64,000 nt of DNA from Hexactinellida sp. DTS-2022 (GCA_028753945.1 JAPNXP010000003.1:1116001-1180000); one strand, 5' to 3'; shown: positions 35,249 to 46,557, counted from the stretch's first letter. A program made the numbers and translations. The notes: generated by a model from the sequence alone, not told the origin.

Positions 35249-37223
35249 ATGTATTTACATATAAAATTCAAAAGCGACTATTTACCTAGTTCAAAATGGA
35301 AAATACTATTTGATCGTATACCTCAACATGAAAATAGCTCAAATCACAAACGATGTTACTTAGAATGGCGTCAATTGGAAATTAGTCTATTACACAACTC
35401 TACAATTGATATGCAACTTAATGCAAACTTCACAACCGAAATCTCAAAATGGAAGGAACTTCTGCAAAGAATCATTGATGTTGTTCTCTTCTTGGGTGAA
35501 AGGGGTCTCTCCTTTAGAGGAGATACTCATGTTATTGGAGATGTTCATAATGGCAATTTTCTTGGAATAATTGAACTTATATCTCATTATGATCCAGTTC
35601 TTCGTGAACATGTTACAAAAGTGCAAGAATCTCAAAAGGAGGGAAAAGGTTTACAGGCCCACTACCTTTCTAAGGATTCTCAAAATGAATTTATCCATAT
35701 ATGCGCAGATAAAGTTCGCCGTTGCATCCTAGATGAACGAAATAATGCTAAATACTTTTCTATCATGGTAGATGCGACTCCAGATGTCTCACACATCGAG
35801 CAAAACACCTTCGTTTTAAGATACTTGACTCGAGAAAAGGATAAATATATAATTCGTGAACGATTTTTTACTTTCGTTGATGACTCCGGCAAAACTGGTT
35901 CAGAGATCGCTACTATGATATTATTATTTCTAACAGAGAATGAAATTCCTTTTAAAGATTGCAGGGGTCAGGGCTATGATAATGCAAGTAATATGTCCGG
36001 AAAGTATAATGGAGTTCAAATCATTTTAAAGGTAGAAAATCCTTTATGCACTTTCTCACCTTGTGGATGCCATAGTCTAAACTTGTGTGGTGCCAAATCA
36101 GCCTTATGTTGTAACTTGTAAGGATGCAATAACATTTTTTGGAACAATTCAAACAATTTACAGTATATTTTCATCAAGTCCAAAAAGGTGGGCAATTCTT
36201 GTTCGTAATATTGGAGTTTCGCTTCAGGGTCAATCTCATACGAGGTGGACGGAAAGAATTGATAGTGTCCGCCCCTTTACTACACATTTACCAGGAATTA
36301 ACTTAGCTCTAAATGAATTACTGGAGCTTAATCTAACTTCAAAATTTAAAACAGAAATATTCGGTACAATCAACTATGTTTCTTCTTACAAATGCGTGCT
36401 CATGTCAGCAATATGGTACAAGGTTTTAAAGGCTATATACGAACGAAATCGAGTACTTGAGGCTCGTGATGCAACAATTGATATTGAAGTAAGGAATTTG
36501 GATGATCTACTTGATGAACTAAGAACCCTAAAAGAAAATTGGCCTTCCATTTTAGAGGAAGTGAATAAAGTTACCAAGGCTCTAAACATAGAACCACCAT
36601 TGCCTGTAAGACAAAAAAAGAGAAAACGGTTCTTTGACGATAATAATGTTGAAAGAAGCGAAGAAATTGCAAATGAGGTGGGATACCAGGCTGTCTTTAA
36701 TCAGATTATTGACTGTGTTTTGGAAGGCTTGACTACACGATATAGAGCTATTTATCAAATAAATCAACTATTTGGATTCTTATGGAATTACCTGGATATA
36801 GGTGAAGAAAATATTATCAATCAATGTAATGACTTCGAAACGCGTTATGAGACTGACATATCAGGCAAAGAACTTCAAGTTGAAGTTTTACACCTCAAAA
36901 CAATTCATTATGCCAACATAAGCGATCATTCATTGGATTCACTAACACTTCTCAATACAATACAGAAAAATAAATTGGAGGGAATCTTCCCAAATTTGTG
37001 CATTTCCTTAAGGATATTTTTGACATTGCCAGTTACAATCGCCTCAGCCGAACGATCCTTTAGCAAGCTAAAATTAATTAGGAATTACTTGAGGAGTACT
37101 ATGCTGCAAGAGAGATTAGTCGACCTTACTATTCTAAGCATAGAGAGTGAACTTGCTAGAACAATAGATTTCTCGCAAGTAATAGATTATTTTGCATCTA
37201 TTAAAGCACGAAGAGGCTTTTGC
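35249..37223 (+). pseudogene. hAT transposase (ZMYM1/DUF4371-like), one frameshift
   Basis: Two overlapping frames, 35249-36121 and 36087-37223, differ by one base, so a single indel near 36090-36120 interrupts an otherwise long protein of about 660 residues. Seen in order: HENSSNHKRCYLEWRQLE (entry of the DUF4371-type region), FSIMVDATPDVSHIEQ with a catalytic aspartate, GQGYDNASNMSGKYNGVQ with a second, FSPCGCHSLNLCGA, then QSHTRWTERIDSVRPF. The C-terminal dimerisation block is LTLPVTIASAERSFSKLKLI. The N-terminal TTF-type zinc finger expected in this family is missing upstream of 35249, where composite hAT termini occur. Apart from the shift the gene is well kept, so it may be relatively recent. 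Confidence 0.92.
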
Positions 37224-37504
37224 TAAGCTTGACTAAATCCTATACTTTTTCTAACATATATTTCATATACTTGACCAATTAAAATTATTTACAAATATAT
37301 TATCTTTGTTCTATCTTTACTGAAATTTTCGTCTAATTGGGAACTTGTTTCGAGTTGCAATTTATTTTTGTCTAATGTTTCGGGAATTATAAAATTCAAT
37401 CCTGGTCGGAGGATGTGGAGGGGCCCGGCCAGAAATCTTACCAGGGGGCCCATAATTTCTGTCGCCGGCCCTGCCCTTATTAATAAACTGTACAATTACG
37501 TTTT

Positions 37505-37745
37505 CATTCAAATTTGGAAGAAATTCTTAAAAATATCCCGGGTGGCCTTTTACATCCTCCACAAAGTTATTATACTAGATACGATGCTGAATTTTTCCCC
37601 GTTTAGTTTATATGTCGATCTATGCAACCACGGGTGGATTAAATATTACAACACATTTTATAAAATCTGATAGCCTAATCGTCATGAAATTCCTTGAAAT
37701 CTCAAGAAAAATATTAATAAATTACGATCAAATTATAATTAATTA
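37505..37745 (+). repeat. Dispersed repeat R5, copy 1
   Basis: Direct repeat of about 61613-61800: AATTTGGAAGAAATTCTT, TTATATGTCGATCTATG, ACCACGGGTGGA, ATCGTCATGAAATTCCTTG. Non-coding. Confidence 0.8.
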
Positions 37746-38690
37746 TTCTAGCTATGTATTTCGTTTTTGTTGTTATTGGATACATTGGGTGAATACGAGA
37801 TACGCGGGAACAAAAGAGGGGGTGCAACTGGAGGTGCTGTTGCATTTCAGGGGGTGCAATCATTTGTCCAGTTACAACCTGCCAGAATGCCAGAATGCCA
37901 GAATTATTGTGTTATAACGGTGGTATTTCATAGAAAGTAGCTATTACTTTAGGTTGCTACTCAAATCTAATATTCGGAAACTAAACATATTTAGCAATAA
38001 GGCGAACATATGTTGATCAGTAGCGGATCCAAGGGGAGGGGGGCATATGCCCCCCTCCCACTGCCCCTTCCTCTATTGCCCAACGGCAGGATCTTAGTTG
38101 GGCGAGATACCATAACGCTAGTGCACTTTACAAGCATAGGAAGCTTGTATTATAGAGCAAAATCTATAATAGGCTGAAATTTGTTACTAAGAGCACATCA
38201 TGGACAGTGTATTGAGAGTATTTGAGGAATATCAGAATGCATTTATCTTGTTTCTATGGTATGGAATTTTTTAAAATTCTAATTATATTTTCAATTCAAA
38301 TTAATACAACAAAACCAATTTTTTAAAGTGCTCTAACTACACTAATTTAATCTTTTTTGAACATACTACTGAGCTATAATATCTAATACAACACGGTCAT
38401 GTATGTTTTCTTCTCTAAAATTTTCCCATAACATTTATTTGGGGGTATATGTCTTGAAAAGGCCACTTTTCATGGGTTTTTAACACTTTTTGGTACTAAA
38501 CTTCTCCCAGGAGAGTCAAGAACCAAGTAATCAAAATTCTATCTATATAATTTATAGATCCACATGTTCTGAATACTCAATTAAATTTTCTAACAAATTA
38601 ATTATCTAGTTTTTGAATGAAAATTTTTACCCCTGGGCCACTTTTCACATTATCCTGTTTTTATTTGTGTCGAAGTGGCTGAGTCCAGAA
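37746..38690. other. Intergenic with a CCAGAATG microsatellite and a G-rich hAT-like end
   Basis: TGCCAGAA is repeated three times at 37881-37905. At 38018, CAGTAGCGGATCCAAGGGGA followed by GGGGGG/CCCCCC runs looks like a hAT-type left end, but no right partner could be assigned. The remainder is AT-rich and empty. Confidence 0.45.
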
Positions 38691-39160
38691 TGTGAAAGTA
38701 CGACTAAAAGGAGTTCCAAAGCTGCATAAAATAGATAATGTCATTTGAAATGGAATTAGATCATTTTTAATAATTTAGAGCTAAGCTCTATCTCATTTGG
38801 TTCAGAAGTAGGATTTTTTGTCACATATTTGATATTGCCACTCTGCCACCACCATATATGGGCATTTGAAATCAAAATACATCATTCGAATCAACATATA
38901 TTCCCAAAAGGTTATCCAATGAGTAAGAATTTGTATAATGATGTGATAAGAATTTAAGAGCTAGTGTCTGCTGTCTACAGATCAAGAGTTAGAAAATTTG
39001 CTTCGTCATCAAAATTGGTCACATCAAATTACCATATATGGTCATGTGAAATTTTTTAGACACCTAGGGTCCCAAAATGTATTATAAACGTATATAAAGT
39101 CAGGTATTTACAGTATTTTCTGATGGCTATAATCATTTTATCTCAAAGGGTTTCTGAAAT
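38690..39160. repeat. CArG-like module pair
   Basis: Two consecutive modules. The first has GAGCTAAGCTC (38778) and CCATATATGG (38862). The second has CGTCATCAAAATTGGTCACA (39005) and CCATATATGG (39032), followed by GTCATGTGAAAT. The same words in the same order occur in elements at 17.5, 29, 31.5 and 33.4 kb. Confidence 0.7.
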
Positions 39161-39890
39161 ATCAACAGGTGTGAAATGTGAGATTTTTTGCCCCCTTCTG
39201 ATGTTCAAAAGTCTATAACCTATCGAATAATGATTGGATCGTGTCCTATAACGTCTCATTTTGTGCGAAAATGCTATTTCCATCTTTGCATCAACAAATC
39301 GGAAGTTTTATAATGCATTATTGTATATTAGAGGGCCTTGTGATGTGAAAATATGACAAAAACGACAAAACCATAGTCATAAATTGGTCATAACTCATGA
39401 TATATTAGTGGATAAGTGTTGAAACCAAATGCTACATATAGATAAGAAGCTTATACATTAATATCAAGAATAACAGAATTATTCTGCAGTCCAATGTCCC
39501 ACAGTAATATAAGATCACCGGGTACTGCCATAGCATTCTTCTTCTTTTATGCCCCTATTTTCCTAATCTTTGACATATTCCTAAATTTTTTGACGTAAAC
39601 CTAAATATTTTGACCTGTATAGTGCGAATTTCTCGATTTTGGGACGCAATATATTACAGTGAAGAATTTTATCGCCTCATTAAATCCTGAAATTCGGAGA
39701 AATTCGTAGGCCGCAGCCTTAGAATGCTTATAACACCAAGAATAAGTATCAGAAAGTTACAAAAATTTCTCAGGGGTTACATATAATCCATCCTCAGACC
39801 CTTGATTAAGATTTGAAAAAATTTCATTCAAAATTGATATTCCGACTCAAAAAAAAAAAGTCGAGTGCACTAGCGATAACAACAAATGCG
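39161..39890. other. Intergenic, no feature recognised
   Basis: AT-rich, no coding signal, no repeat match noticed. Confidence 0.4.
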
Positions 39891-39892
39891 GC

Positions 39893-40132
39893 AGTGGCGC
39901 AAACAGGAGGGGGCGTGTTCCCCCCCAGTAAAAGTTGAAGGGGGACAAAATTAATGGTGCGGGTGTTACCGTGCCCTCTGAAAAAAAAAAATGTTCAATA
40001 GAATTTAGAATAGTAAATATACGTATAATTCATTCAAAACAAATCGATATCTGGATATCTCGCAATTAATTTTTTTTCTGGGGAGCCCGCGCCCCCCTAA
40101 CTTTAACCTCATACTTGTAAAACTTTGCGCCC
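39893..40132. mobile_element. Probable hAT miniature element
   Basis: CAGTGGCGCAAACAGGAGGG (39893) pairs with CTTTGCGCCCATG (ending about 40132), with GGGGGCG/CGCCCCCC blocks just inside. AATGCGG occurs on both outer sides but is offset by a few bases, so the duplication is not exact. Confidence 0.6.
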
Positions 40133-40444
40133 ATGATTTAATGCGGTAGGCTTAATTACCTTTCCTTTAGGAATTACAGCAGAAGCTCGTTAGTACAAAA
40201 ACGGTAAATGAGAATTTCGGGATAAGAGGAACAAAATACTTTCACAAAATCAGGTTCCTAGATTTGCTTTTCAATGGGTAATACTCCTGTTATGGAGATC
40301 TCTAAGGTATTAGACATCCAGAAGCAACTTATTTTTAGCTAGTTATGTAGTTATTGTATCGTGTTTAGTTGGTAACTTCCACATCACAAAGATCCGTGCC
40401 CACCCAGACCTGAAAGTTCAGTTTCGCATATGGCACCAATTATA
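40133..40444. other. Intergenic, no feature recognised
   Basis: Short AT-rich gap between two miniature elements. Confidence 0.4.
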
Positions 40445-41325
40445 TACAGTAGAACTCGGTTAAGACGTACCACCTTGGGAGACAAGAAAAAGTACGTACT
40501 AACCGTGGTACGTCTTATCCGTATGGATATTCCACAAGTTGAAATACTGACTTGTTCAATGATATGAATAAGATGTATGGTATACAAGTACATAACATAC
40601 CTAACGAATTGGTTGAAGTATTTTAGTTGTCACCTGCGTACTGAAACCATATAATAACCGAGTTCTGCTGATACTTTTCTAGAGTACGTACTAACCGAAT
40701 TAAAATACATACATTTTGTTTACTTGGGAATATTAATTGGTACGTCTTATCCGAGTTTGTATTAACCGAATCATTTATAATGGATCAGATTGGAGAGAAA
40801 TCGGTTATTAGCGAACAGTACGTGATATCCGAGAGTATGTCTTAAGGAGATAGAGGCTCAAATTTTATACACCCGATAACCCCCAATTATTATTGCGTTT
40901 TTGGACAGTACAACTTATTCTAAGAAGGACGTAGAAACTCAGAATTTCTAAAATCGAAGAATTTGAATTAGATATTGATAGTCAAAGTTTAGCCTAATAG
41001 TGAATCCATACTAGATAATGTAAGAGCTAGCAATTTACTCTATTAGGCGCAAGTTCTGTAATAGTCCCAATTTAACTCTTTACTATTAGTTACATCAGAT
41101 CCGCCACGTACATTTATCAGAATCGATTTAATTATTTTTTTCTATAGATTTTCAAATAATTGCTCAAATTTTACCAATATTTGGCTCTGATTAATTATTA
41201 ACTCTATAACTTTGTATTACAGTTGAAAATCCACACGGCGGATCTGGTAGCTCTACTGACAAGGATCATTTTTGAGGGATAGTTTTTTTTTCTCCGACTT
41301 ATATCTTTTGAGATATCCTCTACAT

Positions 41326-42133
41326 CAGGGGTCGGCAAACTTTTGAACCTACGGGCCAGATTGATTAATTTACCGCATTAGTCGGGCCAAGCGATTTACC
41401 ATCCTTTAGTCTTACTCCGAATTGTTCCATTGTAGAATTGTTGATAATGAGAAAATTTGAATTGACATATAACAATAATGTTACCACACTATAATTTATA
41501 AAAATATTGTTCACCCTCCCTCTTCCGAACCTCGCTAGTCCGAACAGCAGATCCAAAATTATAATTCGTAAAATTTGGAATTTTTTTGAACATTACATTG
41601 GAATTGTGAAAAAATGTCTTAGAGAAGTATTTGGGTAGTACATTAGATGTCGAATATAAGCACACCGGTTATAAGAACATATCGGATCTAAGAACACTAT
41701 TTGGAAAACGGTTGACATTTACCCTATATAATTTATGTCAGTTATAAGAACATGCCAGTTATAAGCACATTAAGTGCAGTTCCCGATGATGTGCTTATAC
41801 CCGGCATCCAACCTACCATGTTAACTGTTTAGTTAGGATTTAAAAGCTCTGGACTGTATGGTTTGGATTATCAAGAATTCAGGATCTCATTTATAGAAGC
41901 TTATATAATCATATTAGTTGACTATTCCATACAAATTCACAAATAGGAACAGAATTTTTTTAAATCGGAACACCTCTCTTCCGGATAGCTAGGGACTAGG
42001 GTGTACTGTATTTGGATTTATTTGAATGAACAAATCGGAGGTCATGATGAGCATATTTATAGAGAGCAGCGGGCCGGAACATTTCGCCTCGCGGGCCAGA
42101 TCTGGCCCGCGGGCCGGGGGTTGCCGACCCCTG
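41326..42133. mobile_element. hAT non-autonomous element, exact 8-bp TSD CTCTACAT
   Basis: Termini CAGGGGTCGGCAAAC (41326) and GGTTGCCGACCCCTG (ending 42133), flanked by CTCTACAT at 41318-41325 and 42134-42141. GGGCCAGAT and GCGGGCCAGATCTGGCCCGC blocks lie just inside. Length 808 bp, non-coding, and it contains the small inverted element at 41644-41812. Confidence 0.95.
41644..41812. mobile_element. Small TA-type miniature element
   Basis: GATGTCGAATATAAGCACA on the left and TGTGCTTATACCCGGCATC on the right are imperfectly inverted. Internal GTTATAAGAACAT is repeated. Nested three deep in the 40.4-42.6 kb element. Confidence 0.6.
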
Positions 42134-42639
42134 CTCTACATAAACAAGGTCACTCCCGGGAAATTCTTACGGAATGTATTTGTACAAAATGACGGTGATT
42201 TTGACCTTTAGTGACGTCAAAAATGTCAAAAGAATGTCCGAATCAACTTTTTCTTTGGGATCTGTATAGGAGGCATGTAAAAGTATAACTAGGAGTGGCT
42301 AAACTAAAAATTTTCCTTTTTCATAAATTCACAATAATTGACTACTCTATGGCCATATTATTTTATAAAAAGATGATTTGGACCTTTCGTGGGGTCAAAA
42401 ATGTAAAAAAAATGTCCGAATCGAATTTTTCTTGCGGAATTGGATAGATAGTGTATAAAAGTATAGTTGGAATGCTTCAACAAGAATTTTTGCATTATCT
42501 AATAATAGATATCAATTTGAGCCTCTATCTCCTTAAGCCGAGTACGTACTAAGCGAGTTCCACTGTACCTTTAGTATAATTACAGATAGATCTAACTCCC
42601 TCACTATACATTATTGTATTTACTATTTACCAAGGTTGA

Positions 42640-43075
42640 AAACGCTCGAACTGAATATCAGTATCCATGAATAGTTGCCCTACCGAATACTGATTATGAT
42701 ATTCGGTTGCATCAACCGAATACTGATAATCATAATATTTGGTCACGTCAACCAAAATACGAATATTGATGATATTCGGTTGGTAGAACGAATACGAATA
42801 CCGTTAATCTTTGGTTGCCCTAACAGAATACGAATACACGTAATTAGTATATTCAGATGGAAAAAATAATATGAATACTGATCATATTCGCCTGGGAGAC
42901 CGAATACCGAATAATGATATTCTGTCGGGCAACCTAATAACGAATAATGATAATTGGTCTGGCAACCGAATACCGAATAATGACATCAAGTTGGCAACCG
43001 AATATCAATTATTCGCGAAAAATATTCGGTTCAACCAAATATATCAGTGTTCGGTTGCAACCTTGCAATTTACAA
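42640..43075. repeat. Degenerate ATTCGG/CCGAAT repeat tract
   Basis: About a dozen copies of a word like CAACCGAATACCGAATAATG mixed with its inverse (GATATTCGGTTG) over 430 bp. Spacing is irregular, around 30-45 bp. The tract can fold in many ways and encodes nothing recognisable. Confidence 0.8.
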
Positions 43076-43299
43076 ATTTGAGATTTGATTATTTGAGTTA
43101 AATAAGATTGTATTATGTTGAATTTTATTTAGGAATTTGAAGATACAGCCCCCCTGAAATAGTCCCTGCCCACCACTCAGATTTGTTTCTCGAACCGCCT
43201 CTGACGTAAATAACAAAGTACAAAGTGCTAAATTTGACTAGTCAATCATGCTAATTCTTATAAACGTATTGAAGTGGTCTAGTTCATAACTGCCAACCG

Positions 43300-43725
43300 T
43301 ACAGGGATTATAACCATTTTGGCTGTTCTGTAAAGGCATACAGGGATTTATTCCATTTGTATTGGAATTTCTAATTACTAATTATGAGTTAAATAATGTC
43401 TAAAATATCTAGTGATGATAGTATATTCTGCCATGCATTCTGCATTGACCACATAAACTTGTCATAAAGGCACAACTTGGTTTATATATTTATTCAAGCG
43501 TTTAGGGAATCCCTATTACAGTATATAATTAATTGCTTTACCTTTCCAAAGTAATAATTTTGATATTTCTTTCGTATTTCCCTGAATAATAATTCCCGAG
43601 ACGAGCGAGCGCAGCGAGCGAGAAATCTTTGGGAGGTGTACGCGGATTTTTGGCCAATGTACAGGAGAAAATTTGAGCCCTAAGAGGGATATGACTAAAT
43701 AGGTTGGCAGGTATGCTAGTTATGC
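43300..43725. mobile_element. GTACAGGGAT miniature element, copy 2
   Basis: Begins CTGCCAACCGTACAGGGATT and ends AGGTTGGCAGGTATGC, giving a ~12-bp inverted terminus. Contains GAGCGAGCGCAGCGAGCGAG at 43603. About 425 bp, non-coding. Confidence 0.8.
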
Positions 43726-43919
43726 TATTCAATTTGAATACAATAAATTCTAAACACACATTGAATTCTCTGAGCACCCCCACTGGGGGTGTTGACAGAG
43801 TTTCAGGAGGTGCCGTAGCACCCCTTAGCACCCCCTAGCGCCGCCCCTGACGGGAAGCAATTTGATAGATTGCTCTAGAAAAATAAGCGTTTCCTAATTG
43901 TAGATATCCAAACAGACAA
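43726..43919. other. Intergenic with G/C-rich hAT-like debris
   Basis: CACCCCCACTGGGGGTG and AGCACCCCCTAGCG-type words near 43775-43850 look like the end of another hAT (…CGCCGCCCCTGACG), but no partner was found. Confidence 0.4.
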
Positions 43920-44085
43920 ATTAATCATATTGTATCGTTCTATTCATGATAGATTCAAAGAAATAACATACATTTTTAGTCTGCCGCTTTTTCATCTTCG
44001 ACCTCCCGATTTTTTGGTAAAACTCCCAATAAAATGGCAAAAACATCCCGATTTTGGTTTGCAGAGGTTGGCATCCCTGATAATA
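43920..44085. mobile_element. Right-hand fragment of the CCCGCTTTTT miniature element
   Basis: Matches 51355-51534: ATCGTTCTATT.ATGATAGATT, CGCTTTTTCATCTTCGACCT, TTTTTGGTAAAACTCCC and AGAGGTTGGCA.CCCT. The left half is absent. Confidence 0.8.
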
Positions 44086-44104
44086 TACTGTACGTTCGTA
44101 TATT

Positions 44105-44235
44105 AATATTACTACTGTACTAAAAGGGGGAACAATAGTTTCTAGTGAATACTGTTCGGGGGAACAATATTTTCTATTAGGCAAAGGGGAACAATATTTC
44201 CTAGGAATTATTGTTCGGGGGAACAGGATCTCCTC
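44105..44235. repeat. GGGGGAACAAT hairpin repeats
   Basis: GGGGAACAAT followed by a complementary ATTGTTC- or CTGTTC-type arm occurs in succession. The best is GAACAATATTTCCTAGG, whose inverse follows immediately as CCTAGGAATTATTGTTC. Two to three hairpins of about 28 bp. Confidence 0.8.
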
Positions 44236-44953
44236 TGACGTCGGGACCAATTTGTCATAAATTGTTCATTTTCAAATTAGTCCGGTGTAAGCGCGTTTTT
44301 GGTATCCAGCGAGTTAGGGATCCCCATCACTAAAACGCTAGCGATATAGGGACGGGGATCCCTATATCGCTAGCGTTTTGTGATCGTGGGATCCCTAAAT
44401 CGCTAGTGATACAGGTTCGCCAGTGTTTTGTGTATCCTCCTTTCTGTCCCTGAAGTATTAGAGATTTAGATACCTAAGTTTAAATAAAGTGAGAATATCC
44501 TAATTAAAGGTCTAAATTACCTATGATTATGTGGCTACTTGATGATATATTGATAGGTAATTATAATTCCAACGTTAGGCTAACTAACACTACATTTCTT
44601 TGCAAATTTCACACGCCCCCTTATAGTTTGGGTCCAGGCCTTCATCTGGATGCGCGGCACGCACCCAGTGGTGCGTGATTTTAAGGTTAAATGCTGAAAG
44701 GTGCGTGAAATAGGAATTAATTTATGTACGTACTGCGGAGTGCGCACCCAAGAGTATTTTTAATACTAATTTTGGTCATGTTTTGGTAAGTGTGCAATTT
44801 TTGGTTAATTTGGGTGCGCGATTGTAAATCAACATTACCGAGGCCTGTTTGAGTCTGTCCACACCATATCCGGGATCCGCATCCATTCTACGTGAAGGAT
44901 TTTAGCAATATATAGAAAATTATGCCTTGAGCCTATATGTTCCATATCATACA

Positions 44954-45370
44954 TGCCAACTGTACAGGGATTCCCTGTACATTACAGGGATTTAAACATT
45001 TTGACGGTTCTGTACAAGCGTACAGGGATTTATTAAATTTGTACAGGGATTTTTAATTTACTAATTATGTGTCAAATAATGCCTAAAAATGTCTACAGTG
45101 ATGATAGTAGATTCTGCCATGCATTATGCATTGACCACATAAAGGGACAACTGGGTTATTCAAGCGTGCAGGGATTACCTGCACAATATATAATTAAATG
45201 GTTTCTCCTTTTCCAAGTGCTAATTTAGCAATGTAAGTGTATAGTAATTCTTTGGACGTGCGAGCGCAGCGAGCGAGAAATTTTGGGAGGTGTACAGGGA
45301 TTTTGGCCAAAGTACAGGGGAAAATTGGAGCCCGGTACATGGATATGACTCAAATAGGTTGGCAGGTATG
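44954..45370. mobile_element. GTACAGGGAT miniature element, copy 3
   Basis: Inverted ends CATACATGCCAACTGTACAG and AATAGGTTGGCAGGTATG. It carries GCGAGCGCAGCGAGCGAG at 45260 and the internal words of the other two copies. No exact duplication was found. Confidence 0.8.
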
Positions 45371-45569
45371 CTATATGGGTGACCTAGGGTGGAGACCGTA
45401 TACCATTGAATTGATCCCTATATCGCTAGCGTTTTTGGGAATCCCGGACCGGAAATATTTCTGGGAATTAAATCCCAGGTTCCAATACTTCATTTGTTAA
45501 TTGTTTTTCTGTTATAAGGTATATCTATAATACGTAGATTTTAATTAATTAATTAAATTGACTTAGCTT

Positions 45570-46125
45570 CACATTCGTACTCGGGGAGAGCTTCGCATTC
45601 GTACTCGAGGAGAGGTTCGCATTCGTACTCGGGGAGTGATTCGCATTCGTACTCGGGGAGAGCTTCGCATTCGTACTCGAGGAGAGCTTCACATTCGTAC
45701 TCGGGGAGAGCTTCGCACTCGTACTCGGGGAGAGATCTACATTCGTACTCGAGGAGAGCTTCGCATTCGTACTCGGGGAGAGATCTACATTCGTACTCGA
45801 GGAGAGATTCGCATTCGTACTCGGGGAGAGGTTCACATTCGTACTCGAGGAGAGCTTCGCATTCGTACTCGAGGAGAGCTTCACATTCGTACTCGGGGAG
45901 AGCTTCGCATTCGTACACGAGGAGAGCTTCACATTCGTACTCGGGAAGAGCTTCGCATTCGTACTCGGGGAGAGCTTCACATTCGTACTCGAGGAGAGCT
46001 TAGCATTCTTACTCGAGGAGAGCTTCGCATTCGTACTCGGGGAGAGATTCGTATTCGTACTCGAGGAGAGCTTCGCATTCGTACTCGGGGAGAGCTTCTC
46101 ATTCGTACTCGGGGAGAGAGTATAT
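45570..46125. repeat. 24-bp satellite, about 22 copies
   Basis: Head-to-tail copies of GCATTCGTACTCGGGGAGAG plus CTTC, with variable positions CTCGAGG/CTCGGGG and GCTTCGC/GATCTAC/GCTTCAC. Because 24 is a multiple of three, long stop-free frames exist on both strands; these are consequences of the repeat. The same satellite in the opposite orientation is at 63830-64000. Confidence 0.95.
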
Positions 46126-46557
46126 GTGTGTGAGTATCCTCAAGGGCCCATAGGCATTGGAAGAATTGCTAACAGGTTTAAAATCGAGATTGTTGCAAAT
46201 AGCTATTCGATCGCCAATTTAGATACAATTTTCGGTCAATTGGGACAAGATACCTAAAACCAGGGTTGCCAACTCTCCCGCTTTGGCGGGAGTCTCCCGC
46301 TTTTCTGCCTTTTTTTCTCCCATCCTCCCGACCTCCCGCCAAACTTTTAAAACTCCCGCTTTTTGGAAAATATTTATATATTTAGATTTTATGATAATTA
46401 AGTATTTAACGGGATTTGTTTAAATTATTCAAGTAAATTAGTCAACCTACGAGCAACAAGTTTTTTTAGTTTTAGTTTTTTTTCAAGTTTTTTTAAAATT
46501 GTAGTTTTTAATTTTCAGTTTTTTTCAGTACCAAGTTTTTTTTTAAATTGTAGATAT

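Larger units (their letters stand above)
34371..37473 (+). mobile_element. hAT element carrying a ZMYM-type transposase
   Basis: The left end CAGCGGCGGATTAATG (34371), followed by ATCATGGGGCCCTGGGG, is related to the right end (GGGGGCCCATAATTTCTGTC, then GCCGGCCCTG to 37473) by imperfect inversion. The flanking 8-mers do not match (AATATAAA, CCCTTATT). Another hAT right end lies inside at 35190-35201 (TTAAGTCCGGCCCTG), and a miniature element sits at 34540-34990, so the 5' part is composite. The transposase gene fills 35249-37223. Confidence 0.6.
40447..42565. mobile_element. Tigger/pogo-like element with amplified subterminal motif
   Basis: Termini CAGTAGAACTCGGTTAAGAC (40447) and CGCTTAGT-type complement ending AGCGAGTTCCACTG (42565), with TA on both sides. 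About 400 bp inside the left end, TTAAGGAGATAGAGGCTCAAAT is matched in reverse next to the right end (42515-42535), so the left end contains an extra ~340 bp. That extra DNA has repeated TACGTACTAACCG / GTACGTCTTATCCG words. A hAT (41326-42133) is nested inside. Confidence 0.8.
44245..46130 (+). repeat. Foldback-type dispersed repeat, copy 2
   Basis: Contains the inverted CTAGCGATATAGGGAC / GTCCCTATATCGCTAG cluster (44290-44460) shared with 600-775 and 63371-63560, a body (44461-44910) colinear with 63561-63760, and a 45410-45530 part matching 185-300 in reverse. It ends in a 24-bp satellite. A ~210-bp insert at 44638-44850 (GGATGCGCGGCACGCACC to GTGCGCGATTG) is missing from copy 3, and the miniature element at 44954-45370 is inserted. 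Confidence 0.75.

Noticed and set aside
45636..46133. Long Arg/Thr-rich plus-strand frame and two Ser/Thr- or Glu-rich minus-strand frames as proteins
   Set aside because: All arise from the same 24-bp satellite, whose unit length is a multiple of three; no start context, splice site or unique sequence supports coding.
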